Of a stretch of DNA of 64,000 bases, positions 44,993 through 53,880 are shown in pieces. The translations under genes and the position numbers were made by a program. The stretch is from the NCBI GenBank assembly GCA_030427865.1, contig JAUICK010000001.1:434001-498000 (forward strand), given 5' to 3'. Source of the stretch: Bacteroidia bacterium (GTDB lineage: Bacteria; Bacteroidota; Bacteroidia; Flavobacteriales; Flavobacteriaceae). Each line of letters opens with the position of its first letter. Position 1 is the stretch's first letter. The notes below the pieces were generated by a model, which saw nothing but the letters and a program-made list of their open reading frames with translations, had not been told where the DNA came from and did no database searches.

Positions 44993-45089
44993 CTCTTTCC
45001 TTTTTCTTCTTAATATTAGATATAAACCCCTAATTTTATATCTGCAATTAATCCCTTTTTTTGGTTGTATTTGTTTGGTTAAACATCTA
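44972..45089 (-). ncRNA. candidate small RNA or short transcript beyond the response regulator gene
   Basis: An exact -7 box TACTTTTG (45102-45095, minus strand) is followed about 118 bases later by the minus-strand terminator at 44966-44992, with a second hairpin (AGATATAAA...TTTATATCT) between. The only frame is a 12-codon one. No -33 box is seen. It may instead be the 3' tail of the response-regulator mRNA. No match to a named RNA. Confidence 0.3.
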
Positions 45090-45171
45090 CACCTCAAAAG
45101 TACATTAGATAAAAAAAATATCGCTGAAAAAAACCGTAGTTTAAAATGTGGATTTCCGCAAGAAGAAAAAA

Positions 45172-45849
45172 TTAGTCTATTATTCCTAATTCTTTAGCTT
45201 TTAAAACCAAGTCTGTATTGTTGTTTGCGTTTAAGTCTGCTCTTAAATTTCCTAATTTGGTTTCTATAGAACGAAGTTTTAAATTAGAACCATCGCTTTT
45301 TTTTATGATGCCTTCTAAATTAGAAATCTTTGGATGATTGGGTAATTCTTTTAAAATTTGAATGGCAACATCATCCATTTGAATTTGAATGATATTTCTA
45401 CGCATTATTTTTTGATGGATTTCGTGTGTATAATAATAATCGTTTGCTAACATTTTTTGAACGGCAAAACCAATTTCTGTAGCATCGCATTTGCTTTTTA
45501 ACAAATACGCATTAGGATTTAAATTACTAATTACATTATACACTCTATTGGTTTCTGTATGACCTGTTATTACAGCTACTTTAATGTCAAAATCGTTATT
45601 TCTAATGGCTTTTATCAATTCTTCTCCTCCATCTAAAAGAGAGTCTTCTGTAGTATTATCAAAGCTTAAATCAGTAAATAATAATTGAAAAGGATTTGTT
45701 TTTTGGTGCGTTTTTATCAACTGAAAAGCTTCATCACAAGTATTTGCAGTTACCACATCAAAATTACCAACTTCTTTTAACGAACATAAAATGCCTTGTA
45801 TTACTAATTGATGATCGTCTACAATTAAGATTTTGGGGTTATCTGCCAT
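45172..45849 (-). CDS. response regulator (NarL/LuxR-like)
   Basis: A protein of 225 residues. The receiver domain (1-125) has the acidic pair Asp11-Asp12, phospho-acceptor Asp60 in LLFTDLSF and the Lys in YLLKSK. The C-terminal part (about 150-225) is a helical DNA-binding-like domain (SDGSNLKLRSIETKLGNLRADLN), related to the NarL type found beside TPR kinases in Bacteroidetes. Its start overlaps the kinase gene by 11 bases, so kinase and regulator are translationally coupled partners. Target genes unknown. Confidence 0.85.
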   Translation of the reverse strand: MADNPKILIVDDHQLVIQGILCSLKEVGNFDVVTANTCDEAFQLIKTHQKTNPFQLLFTDLSFDNTTEDSLLDGGEELIKAIRNNDFDIKVAVITGHTETNRVYNVISNLNPNAYLLKSKCDATEIGFAVQKMLANDYYYTHEIHQKIMRRNIIQIQMDDVAIQILKELPNHPKISNLEGIIKKSDGSNLKLRSIETKLGNLRADLNANNNTDLVLKAKELGIID

Positions 45850-47806
45850 TTTTGGGGATTTCTATACTAATTAAGGTTCCTTTATCTAAAGTGCTTTTTA
45901 TAGAGAACGTTCCATAAATTTCTTCTATTCTTTCTTTCAGGTTTTTTAAACCAATGCCACTTTTCTTTGCATTTACATCAAAACCTTTTCCATTATCAGA
46001 AAGTACCAAAGTTATTGTTTTTTTAGTTTCTTTAAAACTTAAAAGAACTTCAGAAGCATCTGCGTGTTTTTTTGCATTTTGAATTGTTTCTCTGATTGAT
46101 AAAAACAACGTTCTTTTTATGAAGTTGTTTATTTCTTTCCAATTAATAGCATCTATTTCGTTAACTTTAATTCTAAAATTTGGTTCAAAATAATCAGAAA
46201 TTAGATTGATGATTTGATCTTTAAAAGAAACTTTATCAAAACTCTCACTACTTAATTGATGTGATAAATTTCTTACGTTTTCTTTGATACTCTCAAGACT
46301 TTTAGCCTCTTCTAATTGATTTGTTTTTGCCAATTTTAAATGCAGCATTCTTATATCTCCAGCGACTTCATCATGCAAAGATTTTGCAATTTGTTGTCTT
46401 TCTTTTTCTCTTGCTGCTACTTGTTGTAATTTAGATTCGAATAACAATTTTTTTCTTCTGTTAGCTGCAATGGTAACACCAAAACCTATAAATAACATAC
46501 TTGTACCAGCAAGTAACCAACCAATCGTTTTTTGTTGCTGTTGGCTTTCTAATTCTAACTGTTTTTTTTGATTTTCAGTTTTCAAGTTAGCATTTTCTTG
46601 TTCTTTTTTATCTGTTTCGTATCTAATTTTAGCAAATTGATTTTTCATCAATCTTTCTCTACTGTATATGCTATCATTTAACTGAATATATTCTTGTAAA
46701 TACTTTTTTGCGGTTTCTCCTTTTGTTAAATCAGACAGTAATCTTAATGCCTCTAATCTTCTATTATTAGTGTTTGATTGTTTTGAATATCTTAAACCTT
46801 CTTTTGCATAAAACAGTGCTTTTTTGTACTTCTTTTTATCCATAAAATAAAAACCTAATAAGTTATTTGTAACAGCCAAAATTGTTATAAAGTTTTCTTT
46901 TTTACTTATCTGTAAAACTTCATTATAATTACTTAGCAGATTTTTTTCATTCTTTAATTTATAATTATTGTACGTTAACCCTTGTAAAAGAATAACATAA
47001 CTATAAGGAAAACGTTCTTTTACACTATCATATTTTAATGCTTTTTTTATAATAGAATTTGCCTTTTTATAATTTCCTTGGCGTTGATGAATCAAAGCAA
47101 CATTATTATAATAGTTTAATTTAGGTTTGTTAATATTGTCTTTCATTTTACTCTTATTCATAAAACTTAAACTTAACTCAAAGTACTTTAAAGCCTCTTT
47201 ATATTCTTCTCTTGTTTTATAAACAAGACCTAAATTGTTATATAGATTTGCTTTAGCACTATTTTTGTTAGTTTTTTCTAAATATTTTAAAGCATTTACT
47301 ATTGTTATTTCTGCACCTAATAAATCTCTCTCATTCATTTGAATAAGAGCAATATTTGTCATTCTTCTTGCTGCCTCATAAGTATTGTTAAGCTTTAATA
47401 AAATGTTTTTTGAGGCATTATAATGGTAATAAGCACTATCAAGAATTTCTTTATATTTATAATAGGTAGCTATATAGAAATGAGCTTTTTGTGTGCTGTT
47501 TAAGTCGTTTAATCTTTCAGTATTTTGCATTGCAAGAAAACTGTATTTTTTAAGAGAGTCTAACTTTCTTTTTCTAAAATACATTAATGCAATTTCAATA
47601 TTTGCCTCAAACTTTAGGCTGTCGTTTACGTTTTCTGAAAAAGCTATTATTTTTGTTGCATAACCTTCTTTTACTTTTTGTGGAAGCTGTTTGTTTTTTA
47701 TTTTTTTGATATAATAGTTTAGCGAATCGTTATTTCCTTCATTTTTTATTTGAGAAAAAAAAGAAATTGAAAAACTAAAAAAGAATATAAAAATGTGTGT
47801 TTTCAA
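45839..47806 (-). CDS. TPR-containing sensor histidine kinase
   Basis: A kinase of 655 residues: signal peptide (ends SFFSQ), a periplasmic array of TPR repeats (about 30-400), one TM helix (about 428-448), a HisKA_3 dimerisation domain with His478 in IAKSLHDEVAGD, and a HATPase domain (QNAKKHADASEV, DNGKGFD, GIGLKNLKERIEEIYG). The start is TTG (47804-47806); no ATG suits the signal peptide. A terminator hairpin lies only 28 bases upstream, leaving little room for a promoter. The periplasmic TPRs presumably sense a peptide or protein. Confidence 0.88.
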   Translation of the reverse strand: MKTHIFIFFFSFSISFFSQIKNEGNNDSLNYYIKKIKNKQLPQKVKEGYATKIIAFSENVNDSLKFEANIEIALMYFRKRKLDSLKKYSFLAMQNTERLNDLNSTQKAHFYIATYYKYKEILDSAYYHYNASKNILLKLNNTYEAARRMTNIALIQMNERDLLGAEITIVNALKYLEKTNKNSAKANLYNNLGLVYKTREEYKEALKYFELSLSFMNKSKMKDNINKPKLNYYNNVALIHQRQGNYKKANSIIKKALKYDSVKERFPYSYVILLQGLTYNNYKLKNEKNLLSNYNEVLQISKKENFITILAVTNNLLGFYFMDKKKYKKALFYAKEGLRYSKQSNTNNRRLEALRLLSDLTKGETAKKYLQEYIQLNDSIYSRERLMKNQFAKIRYETDKKEQENANLKTENQKKQLELESQQQQKTIGWLLAGTSMLFIGFGVTIAANRRKKLLFESKLQQVAAREKERQQIAKSLHDEVAGDIRMLHLKLAKTNQLEEAKSLESIKENVRNLSHQLSSESFDKVSFKDQIINLISDYFEPNFRIKVNEIDAINWKEINNFIKRTLFLSIRETIQNAKKHADASEVLLSFKETKKTITLVLSDNGKGFDVNAKKSGIGLKNLKERIEEIYGTFSIKSTLDKGTLISIEIPKNGR

Positions 47807-47833
47807 TAGGTTAATGCTTAAAATTTAAAAAAA

Positions 47834-47850
47834 CCTTAATTTTATTAAGG
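47834..47850 (-). terminator. terminator/attenuator between the small acidic peptide gene and the kinase
   Basis: CCTTAAT (47834-47840) pairs with ATTAAGG (47844-47850) over 7 bp with a 3-base loop, followed on the minus strand by seven Ts. It closes the peptide transcript; kinase expression would need read-through or a promoter overlapping it. Confidence 0.65.
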
Positions 47851-47869
47851 CTTTTTAATTCGTTTCGTT

Positions 47870-48001
47870 CTATTCTTTATTAGGGTCTTCACCATTTTCA
47901 CCACCTGAAGTACCATCAGCACCTATTCCTACTTTAGGATCATCTCCTTCAGGGTTTAAACTCATTACAAACTCTTCAGAATTGTTTTCCTGTAAATTCA
48001 T
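47870..48001 (-). CDS. 43-residue acidic glycine-rich peptide
   Basis: A short frame with ATG at 47999-48001 and TAG at 47870-47872. The product starts MNLQENNSEEFVMSLNPEG and ends with a Gly/Asp/Glu-rich tail (GADGTSGGENGEDPNKE). It has no Cys and no signal peptide. Its own well-spaced promoter (TTTG, 19 bases, TATTTTTA) and its own terminator support a real gene. It lies directly upstream of the TPR kinase in the same orientation. A leader-plus-tail layout recalls modified-peptide precursors, but no modifying enzyme is nearby. Confidence 0.6.
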   Translation of the reverse strand: MNLQENNSEEFVMSLNPEGDDPKVGIGADGTSGGENGEDPNKE

Positions 48002-48028
48002 TGTTTTTTAATTTTTTGTTTAACATTC

Positions 48029-48059
48029 TAAAAATAGAATTTTAGACTTAAAAAGCAAA
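48029..48059 (-). promoter_or_regulatory. promoter of the 43-residue peptide gene
   Basis: On the minus strand, TTTG (48059-48056, -33) and TATTTTTA (48036-48029, -7, 7 of 8) with exactly 19 bases between. Predicted start near 48022, about 20 bases before the ATG. Confidence 0.6.
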
Positions 48060-48063
48060 CCTT

Positions 48064-48591
48064 TTATTGCATTTTTTGGAATAAATCCCAAAGCACAATA
48101 CCAGTAGTAACAGAAATATTTAAAGAATGTTTGGTGCCTAATTGTGGGATTTCTATGCATAAATCAGATGCATTTACCACTTCTTGTTGCACACCTTTTA
48201 CTTCATTGCCCATTACAATTGCATATTTTTCTCTCTTTTTAGGATAAAAAGTATCTAATTTTGTAGCATTTTCTGCTTGTTCAATAGCTAAAACTTTAAT
48301 TTTTGAATCTTTTAATTTTTGAATAAGCGTAAGCGTATCTTCTACATATTCCCAAGCTACAGATTCTGTAGCGCCTAAGGCTGTTTTATGAATGTCTTTG
48401 TTGGGTGGTGTTGCAGAAATACCACACAAGTAGATTTTTTCTATCAAAAAAGCATCACTAGTTCTAAATACAGAACCAATATTATTTAAACTTCTTATGT
48501 TATCTAAAACGACAATTAATGGTGTTTTTGGAGTAGATTTAAATTCATCCACAGAAATCCTACCTAACTCGTTATTCTTTAATTTTCTCAT
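48064..48591 (-). CDS. SpoU/TrmH family RNA 2'-O-methyltransferase
   Basis: A protein of 175 residues with the trefoil-knot SPOUT fold. Family motifs are LDNIRSLNNIGSVFRTSDAF (motif 1 Asn/Arg), AIVMGNEVKGVQQEV (motif 2) and IPQLGTKHSLNISVTTGIVLWD (motif 3). It methylates a ribose of tRNA or rRNA using SAM; which site is not evident from sequence. Confidence 0.9.
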   Translation of the reverse strand: MRKLKNNELGRISVDEFKSTPKTPLIVVLDNIRSLNNIGSVFRTSDAFLIEKIYLCGISATPPNKDIHKTALGATESVAWEYVEDTLTLIQKLKDSKIKVLAIEQAENATKLDTFYPKKREKYAIVMGNEVKGVQQEVVNASDLCIEIPQLGTKHSLNISVTTGIVLWDLFQKMQ

Positions 48592-48602
48592 ATACTTTGG
48601 GT

Positions 48603-48665
48603 GTTGGTTTGTGGTTTTTAGTTTTTGGTAGTTTAACTAATAACCAAAAACTAAACACTAACAAC
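48603..48665. repeat. AT-rich inverted repeat before mutS
   Basis: TAGTTTTTGGT (48619-48629) pairs exactly with ACCAAAAACTA (48643-48653), and the outer sequence GTTGG...AACAAC extends it imperfectly. The left part resembles the repeat at 42409. It lies between divergent genes, so it is not a normal terminator. Confidence 0.55.
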
Positions 48666-48674
48666 TATATTTTA

Positions 48675-48682
48675 TATCTTCG
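48675..48682 (+). promoter_or_regulatory. -7 promoter box of mutS
   Basis: TATCTTCG, 7 of 8 matches to TAnnTTTG, 27 bases before the TTG start of mutS. Confidence 0.45.
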
Positions 48683-48709
48683 CAAAACTAACTGAAAATT
48701 TCCAAAAAT

Positions 48710-51319
48710 TTGGCAAAATCAAAAGCGAAAAAGGTAACTCCTTTAATGAAACAATACAATGCTATCAAGATAAAATATCCTGATGCAATGTTGCTTTTTC
48801 GTGTTGGAGATTTTTATGAAACCTTTGGGGAAGATGCAAAAAAAGCAGCAGAGGTTTTAGGAATTATTCTCACAAAACGTGGAGCAGGAAGCGAATCTGA
48901 AACAGCTTTAGCTGGGTTTCCTCATCATTCTTTAAACACCTATTTACCTAAATTGGTAAAAGCGGGAATGCGTGTTGCCATTTGCGACCAATTGGAAGAC
49001 CCAAAAATGACCAAAACCATTGTAAAACGAGGTGTTACAGAATTGGTAACTCCCGGAGTTTCTTTAAATGACGAAGTTTTACAAACCAAAAAAAACAATT
49101 TTTTAGCTGCGGTTCATTTTGATAAAAAACAGTTAGGAATTTCATTTTTAGATGTTTCTACGGGTGAGTATTTGGTAGCACAAGGAACTACAGAATATAT
49201 TGATAAATTGTTGCAAAATTTTAGCCCAAGTGAAGTTTTGGTGCAAAAGCAAAATAAGCAACAATTTTTAGAATTGTTTGAAAACAGATATTATACGTTT
49301 TATTTAGATGACTGGGTTTTTCAAACTGAATATGCTAATGAAACTTTACAAAATCATTTTGAAGTAAAAAACTTAAAAGGTTTTGGTATTCAAGAAGTAA
49401 AGAACGGAATTATTGCTGCTGGTGCAGTATTGTATTATTTATCGGAAACACAGCACAATCAGCTAAAACACATTCAGCAAATTAGCAGAATTGCAGAAGA
49501 TAATTATATTTGGATGGACAGGTTTACTGTCAGAAATTTAGAGTTGTATAACCCAAATTCAGTAAATGCAGTCACACTTTTAGATGTTATTGACAAAACC
49601 ATTTCACCTATGGGTGGACGTTTGTTAAAACGCTGGTTGGCATTGCCTTTAAAAAATATTGATGCCATCAAAAATCGTCACGAATTGGTAAAGTTTTTTA
49701 TAGATTCTGATGAATTTTCTCAGACTGTAACTTATCAACTGAAACAAATATCAGATTTAGAAAGACTCATTTCTAAAGTTGCCACAGGTAAAGCCTCACC
49801 AAGAGAAATTATCTTATTAAAAAACTCTTTAAAGGCCATTTTACCCATTAAAAATGAAGCTGAAAAAAGCAAAAATAAAACCGTTCAAGAATTAGGAAAA
49901 CAACTCCATTCTTGTGAGGTTTTAATTGCTAAAATTTCGGAAACCTTATTTGATGATGCTCCTGTAAACATCAATAAAGGAAATGCAATTGCGAATAATG
50001 TGCATCAAGAATTAGACAATTTACGCGCTATTTCTTCTTCAGGAAAACAATATTTAGATGATATGTTGGCTCGTGAAACTGAAGCCACAGGAATTACGAG
50101 TTTAAAAATAGCTTTTAATAATGTTTTTGGCTATTATATTGAAGTTAGAAATACACATAAAGATAAAGTTCCTTCTGCATGGATTCGTAAACAAACACTC
50201 GTAAATGCAGAACGTTATATTACTGATGAGCTTAAAGAATACGAAACAAAAATTTTAGGTGCAGAAGAAAAAATTCAGGTTTTAGAGCAAGAAATTTTTT
50301 CTAAATTATTGCAATATATTATCGGTTTTGTTCAAAAAATACAAGAGAACGCACAAATTATTGCAAAAATCGATTGTTTGTTAGGTTTTTCTGTTTTAGC
50401 GATTGATAACAATTATGTGCGCCCACAAATGGATGAAAGCACAGATTTAGACATCAAAAATGGACGTCATCCTGTTATTGAAAAGCAGCTACCAATAGAT
50501 CAAACGTATATTGCAAATGATGTTGTTCTTAACAGAAATCAGCAACAAATAATTATGATTACTGGACCCAATATGTCTGGTAAATCTGCCATTTTAAGGC
50601 AAACTGCATTAATTGTTTTACTCGCGCAAATGGGAAGTTATGTGCCTGCACAAAATGCAAAAATTGGAATTGTAGACAAGATTTTTACACGAGTTGGTGC
50701 CAGTGATAATATTTCTATGGGAGAATCTACTTTTATGGTAGAAATGAACGAAACTGCATCTATTTTAAATAATGTTTCTGAGCGAAGTCTAATTTTATTA
50801 GATGAAATTGGGCGAGGAACTTCGACGTATGATGGAATTTCAATTGCTTGGGCAATTTCTGAATTTTTACACGAACATCCGTCTAAAGCAAAAACATTGT
50901 TTGCTACGCATTATCACGAACTCAATGAAATGACTGCTACTTTTAAGCGTATTAAAAACTTTAATGTGTCTGTAAAAGAGCTACAAGACAACATTATTTT
51001 CTTGCGTAAATTGGTTTCTGGTGGTTCTAATCACAGTTTTGGTATTCATGTAGCAAAATTGGCAGGAATGCCAAATATGGTTATCCATAGAGCCAATAAA
51101 ATTCTGAAGAAATTAGAGGAAAATAACAAGAATGATGAGGTAAAAGATGTGTTAAAACAAACCCAACATGAAGAGATGCAACTCAGTTTCTTTCAGTTAG
51201 ATGATCCTTTATTAGAAAACATTAGAGAAGAAATATTAGCAACAAATATTGATACGCTAACACCAATTGAAGCGTTAATGAAATTGAATGAGATAAAACG
51301 TATGTTGACAAAAAAGTAA
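48710..51319 (+). CDS. mutS: DNA mismatch repair protein MutS
   Basis: Recognises mismatches and starts repair. Length 869, normal. The mismatch-binding motif is RVGDFYETFGEDA (Phe-x-Glu at about 39-41), then the connector, lever and clamp domains, then the ATPase with GPNMSGKSA (about 618) and LILLDEIGRGTSTYDG, and FATHYHELNEM. The start is TTG (48710), giving MAKSKAKKVTPLMKQYNAIK, the family N-terminus; the first ATG would remove 12 residues. Confidence 0.97.
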   Translation: MAKSKAKKVTPLMKQYNAIKIKYPDAMLLFRVGDFYETFGEDAKKAAEVLGIILTKRGAGSESETALAGFPHHSLNTYLPKLVKAGMRVAICDQLEDPKMTKTIVKRGVTELVTPGVSLNDEVLQTKKNNFLAAVHFDKKQLGISFLDVSTGEYLVAQGTTEYIDKLLQNFSPSEVLVQKQNKQQFLELFENRYYTFYLDDWVFQTEYANETLQNHFEVKNLKGFGIQEVKNGIIAAGAVLYYLSETQHNQLKHIQQISRIAEDNYIWMDRFTVRNLELYNPNSVNAVTLLDVIDKTISPMGGRLLKRWLALPLKNIDAIKNRHELVKFFIDSDEFSQTVTYQLKQISDLERLISKVATGKASPREIILLKNSLKAILPIKNEAEKSKNKTVQELGKQLHSCEVLIAKISETLFDDAPVNINKGNAIANNVHQELDNLRAISSSGKQYLDDMLARETEATGITSLKIAFNNVFGYYIEVRNTHKDKVPSAWIRKQTLVNAERYITDELKEYETKILGAEEKIQVLEQEIFSKLLQYIIGFVQKIQENAQIIAKIDCLLGFSVLAIDNNYVRPQMDESTDLDIKNGRHPVIEKQLPIDQTYIANDVVLNRNQQQIIMITGPNMSGKSAILRQTALIVLLAQMGSYVPAQNAKIGIVDKIFTRVGASDNISMGESTFMVEMNETASILNNVSERSLILLDEIGRGTSTYDGISIAWAISEFLHEHPSKAKTLFATHYHELNEMTATFKRIKNFNVSVKELQDNIIFLRKLVSGGSNHSFGIHVAKLAGMPNMVIHRANKILKKLEENNKNDEVKDVLKQTQHEEMQLSFFQLDDPLLENIREEILATNIDTLTPIEALMKLNEIKRMLTKK

Positions 51320-51332
51320 TTATCTTTGCAAT

Positions 51333-51626
51333 ATGAATTCTATTCTTTTATTTATTAGTGGTCCAGAAATTATGGTGATAATGCTCATTGTAGTAATGGT
51401 TTTTGGCGCAGATAAAATTCCTGAGATTGCTCGTGGATTAGGTAAAGGAATGCGTCAAGTAAAAGACGCCACCAATGATATTAAAAAAGAAATTAAAGAA
51501 AGCTCGGAAAAACAAGGAATAGACACCAGTGTTGCTGATGATCTTTCTAAAGGCGCAAGTGAAGAGTTTAAAAGAGTAAAGCAAGATATCGACGACATTA
51601 CAGGCCCTATTAAGCGTAATTTGTAA
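51333..51626 (+). CDS. tatA: twin-arginine translocase subunit TatA/E
   Basis: A protein of 97 residues: one N-terminal TM helix (about 9-25), the conserved FGADKIPEIARGLGKGMRQ hinge and amphipathic helix, then a charged tail. TatA oligomers form the export path for folded proteins with RR signals, such as NapA encoded in this window. It lies 13 bases after mutS. Confidence 0.92.
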   Translation: MNSILLFISGPEIMVIMLIVVMVFGADKIPEIARGLGKGMRQVKDATNDIKKEIKESSEKQGIDTSVADDLSKGASEEFKRVKQDIDDITGPIKRNL

Positions 51627-51640
51627 TTTTTATTAAGGTA

Positions 51641-52282
51641 TTATTTTACTCTACTTAACGTTAAACCATCTCTTATCGGCAACAAAATAGTTTCAATTCT
51701 ATAATCTGTATTTAACAATTTATTGTATTCTAACAATACTTTTGTGTCTGTATCTTTTGGGTCTAACTCTTCCACAACTTTTCCACTCCACAATACATTG
51801 TCTGATAAAATAATTCCTCCATGATTCATTTTATCGATAATTAAATGAAAATAATTGACGTAATTCGATTTGTCTGCGTCTATAAAAACCAAATCGAATT
51901 TGTCATCAATTTTTGTAATAATTTTAGTCGCATCTCCAACCAATTGCTCAATCTTATTTCGATATCCAGATTTCTCGAAATATTTGTTTTGCAAAATTTC
52001 TAACTCTTCATTTTTATCGATAGTGATAATTTTTCCATCTGGATGCAACCCTTCTGCCAAACACAATGCAGAATACCCAGTATAGGTTCCTATTTCTAAA
52101 ATGTTTTTGGGTTGTATTAATTTAGCAATCATAGACAAAACACGTCCTTGAAAAGCACCACTTAACATTCTTGGATTTAACACTTTTTGCCAAGTTTCTT
52201 TGCTTAATTCTTGTAAAATTTTAGGTTCTTGTTGAGAATGTTCAACTACGTAATTGTCTATTTTTTCTGGTAAAAAGTGCAT
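51641..52282 (-). CDS. class I SAM-dependent O-methyltransferase
   Basis: A protein of 213 residues of the caffeoyl-CoA/catechol O-methyltransferase-like family (PF01596). Motifs are ILEIGTYTGYSALCLAEGL (SAM loop), DLVFIDADKSNYVNYF (metal and SAM) and GGIILSDNVLWSGKV. It methylates a hydroxyl of a small molecule; the bacterial substrate is not known. Convergent with tatA. Confidence 0.9.
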   Translation of the reverse strand: MHFLPEKIDNYVVEHSQQEPKILQELSKETWQKVLNPRMLSGAFQGRVLSMIAKLIQPKNILEIGTYTGYSALCLAEGLHPDGKIITIDKNEELEILQNKYFEKSGYRNKIEQLVGDATKIITKIDDKFDLVFIDADKSNYVNYFHLIIDKMNHGGIILSDNVLWSGKVVEELDPKDTDTKVLLEYNKLLNTDYRIETILLPIRDGLTLSRVK

Positions 52283-52304
52283 AGTGAATTGCTAAATGTT
52301 TGTC

Positions 52305-52346
52305 AAAAATAAAAAAACGGAATCTATACTTCTATAAATCCCGTTT
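52305..52346 (-). terminator. terminator of the sigma factor operon
   Basis: AAACGGAAT (52315-52323) pairs with ATCCCGTTT (52338-52346) over 9 bp with one G-T pair; the minus-strand 3' side runs into a T-rich stretch. It sits downstream of the small Cys-motif gene. Confidence 0.65.
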
Positions 52347-52401
52347 CAATCTAACAAAAAATCAAAAAATGTAGTTTTTAAAAAACTATGAAAAATTATT
52401 T

Positions 52402-52665
52402 TTATGCTTTTATTTTATCTAACTCTTGTTTTAAAGCTACTTTATCTTCATCACTTAAACAATGCTTTAAATCTTTACAGCTATTGGCATGACCTTTATA
52501 AATTTTAGTCAATGTCATGTTTTGTTTTGTGTATTTAAAACAAATTTTACAACGTATAAAATGAATATTTAACTTCAGTTTTTCTAACAACGTAGCTTCA
52601 CCATATTGATTTTTATCACATATAGTGGTTGCTTGGTCACAAGTAATTTTCAAACTTTTAAACAT
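52402..52665 (-). CDS. small Cys-motif protein beside an ECF sigma factor (anti-sigma-like)
   Basis: A protein of 87 residues with HFIRCKIC (His-x3-Cys-x2-Cys) at about 35-42, the zinc motif of ZAS-type anti-sigma factors, preceded by CDQATTICDKNQYGE. No TM helix, so soluble. It starts 3 bases after the sigma gene ends and is surely co-transcribed. Anti-sigma action is inferred from motif and position; such proteins are also seen labelled only as hypothetical. Confidence 0.7.
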   Translation of the reverse strand: MFKSLKITCDQATTICDKNQYGEATLLEKLKLNIHFIRCKICFKYTKQNMTLTKIYKGHANSCKDLKHCLSDEDKVALKQELDKIKA

Positions 52666-52668
52666 TTT

Positions 52669-53235
52669 CTAACTATTAAACCAGTTATCTTCCATACATT
52701 TTCTGAGCTGTGTTCTTGCTCTATGAATAATAACCCATAAGTTTGACGCTGTTATATCTAACTCCTTACAAATTTCTTCAGTTTCGAATTCTTGTATTGT
52801 TTTCATTCTAAAAACCATTCCGTATTTTTCAGGTAAGGCATCTATACAAGATTCTAACTGACTCCTTAATTCTTGGTTTTCTATTGATTTTTCTGACTGG
52901 TTATCCCAACTTTGAGGCACTCTTTCTTCTATCCAATTTCCTTCATTTTCTCCATCGTCATAAAAATTCATCCTAACTTCTGCTTGTCCTTTTTTAGAAT
53001 TTATTTTTCTGTAGTAATCAATAATTTTTCGTTTTAAAATAGACACCAACCAAGTTCTCTCTGTAGATTTACCTTGGAAATTTTTGGCAGACTTTAATCC
53101 CGCAAAAAAAGTGTCTTGTACTAAATCTTTGGCTAAATCGCTATTATTAACACGAACAACTGCATAATTATACATGTAATCTGCATAATTATCAATCCAT
53201 TTATCTGTATTTAATACAACTTGTTCTTGTGCCAT
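52669..53235 (-). CDS. ECF-type RNA polymerase sigma factor
   Basis: A protein of 188 residues. Region 2 is DLAKDLVQDTFFAGLKSAKNFQGKSTERTWLVSILKRKIIDYYRK (about 37-80); region 4 is MKTIQEFETEEICKELDITASNLWVIIHRARTQLRKCMEDNWF near the C-terminus. It directs transcription of stress genes, probably under control of the downstream Cys-motif protein. Redox or metal sensing is a guess from that Cys pair. Confidence 0.9.
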   Translation of the reverse strand: MAQEQVVLNTDKWIDNYADYMYNYAVVRVNNSDLAKDLVQDTFFAGLKSAKNFQGKSTERTWLVSILKRKIIDYYRKINSKKGQAEVRMNFYDDGENEGNWIEERVPQSWDNQSEKSIENQELRSQLESCIDALPEKYGMVFRMKTIQEFETEEICKELDITASNLWVIIHRARTQLRKCMEDNWFNS

Positions 53236-53261
53236 TTAAAAAATAAAAATCAAATATAATG

Positions 53262-53741
53262 CTATTTTTTTTCTTTTAAAGCACTACAATCCCCTCTTCT
53301 TCTCATATCAACTAAATAAATAATTTTCCAGCTTCCATTATTCTGAAATAACTGAAAAGAGTTTGCGCCACAATGGCTAAAATTTCCGTTTAGATAAAAC
53401 TCATAAGGCGTCCAAACCGAAGCTAAATTTCCGTCTATTTTAATTGTATACGAAAGTAGTTTTTCTAAGTATACGTTTTCAGGTTTTTTATTAGCAACTC
53501 CTATTAGTAAGTTTTCTTTAGATTGAGTTCTTAAAACTTTTTCTCCTTTCTTATTTGTAAACGTTGTTTGAATTTTAATGTTATTATGCAACGTGCTTTT
53601 TAGTAATGTGCTATCTCCTTTGTGTAGTCCATCAAAAAAAATTGATATCACTTTTTTAATTTCCTTTTCTTCTCTTTGATTTTGAGCAGAAATGGTTAAA
53701 GAGAATACCACAGCTATAATTAACGTAATTATTCTTAACAT
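53262..53741 (-). CDS. exported nuclear-transport-factor-2-like protein
   Basis: A protein of 159 residues with a signal peptide (ends TISAQ) and a SnoaL/lumazine-binding-like NTF2 fold (EIKKVISIFFDGLHKGDSTLLKSTLHNNIKI, WTPYEFYLNGNFSHCGANSFQLFQNNGSWKIIYLVDMRR). Such proteins bind small molecules or are enzymes of unknown kind. It ends 26 bases before the sigma gene and may be co-transcribed with it. Confidence 0.8.
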   Translation of the reverse strand: MLRIITLIIAVVFSLTISAQNQREEKEIKKVISIFFDGLHKGDSTLLKSTLHNNIKIQTTFTNKKGEKVLRTQSKENLLIGVANKKPENVYLEKLLSYTIKIDGNLASVWTPYEFYLNGNFSHCGANSFQLFQNNGSWKIIYLVDMRRRGDCSALKEKK

Positions 53742-53880
53742 AATAAATTGACTTTTAAGCAGCTAAAACTAACTTTTTTTTTTAATGGTTTTATAATTCT
53801 ATTTTAAATTAACGAAACATTAACTTGCTTGGTTTCTATCGATATTTCTTACATTTACAACATTAAAAAACACAAAAAGT

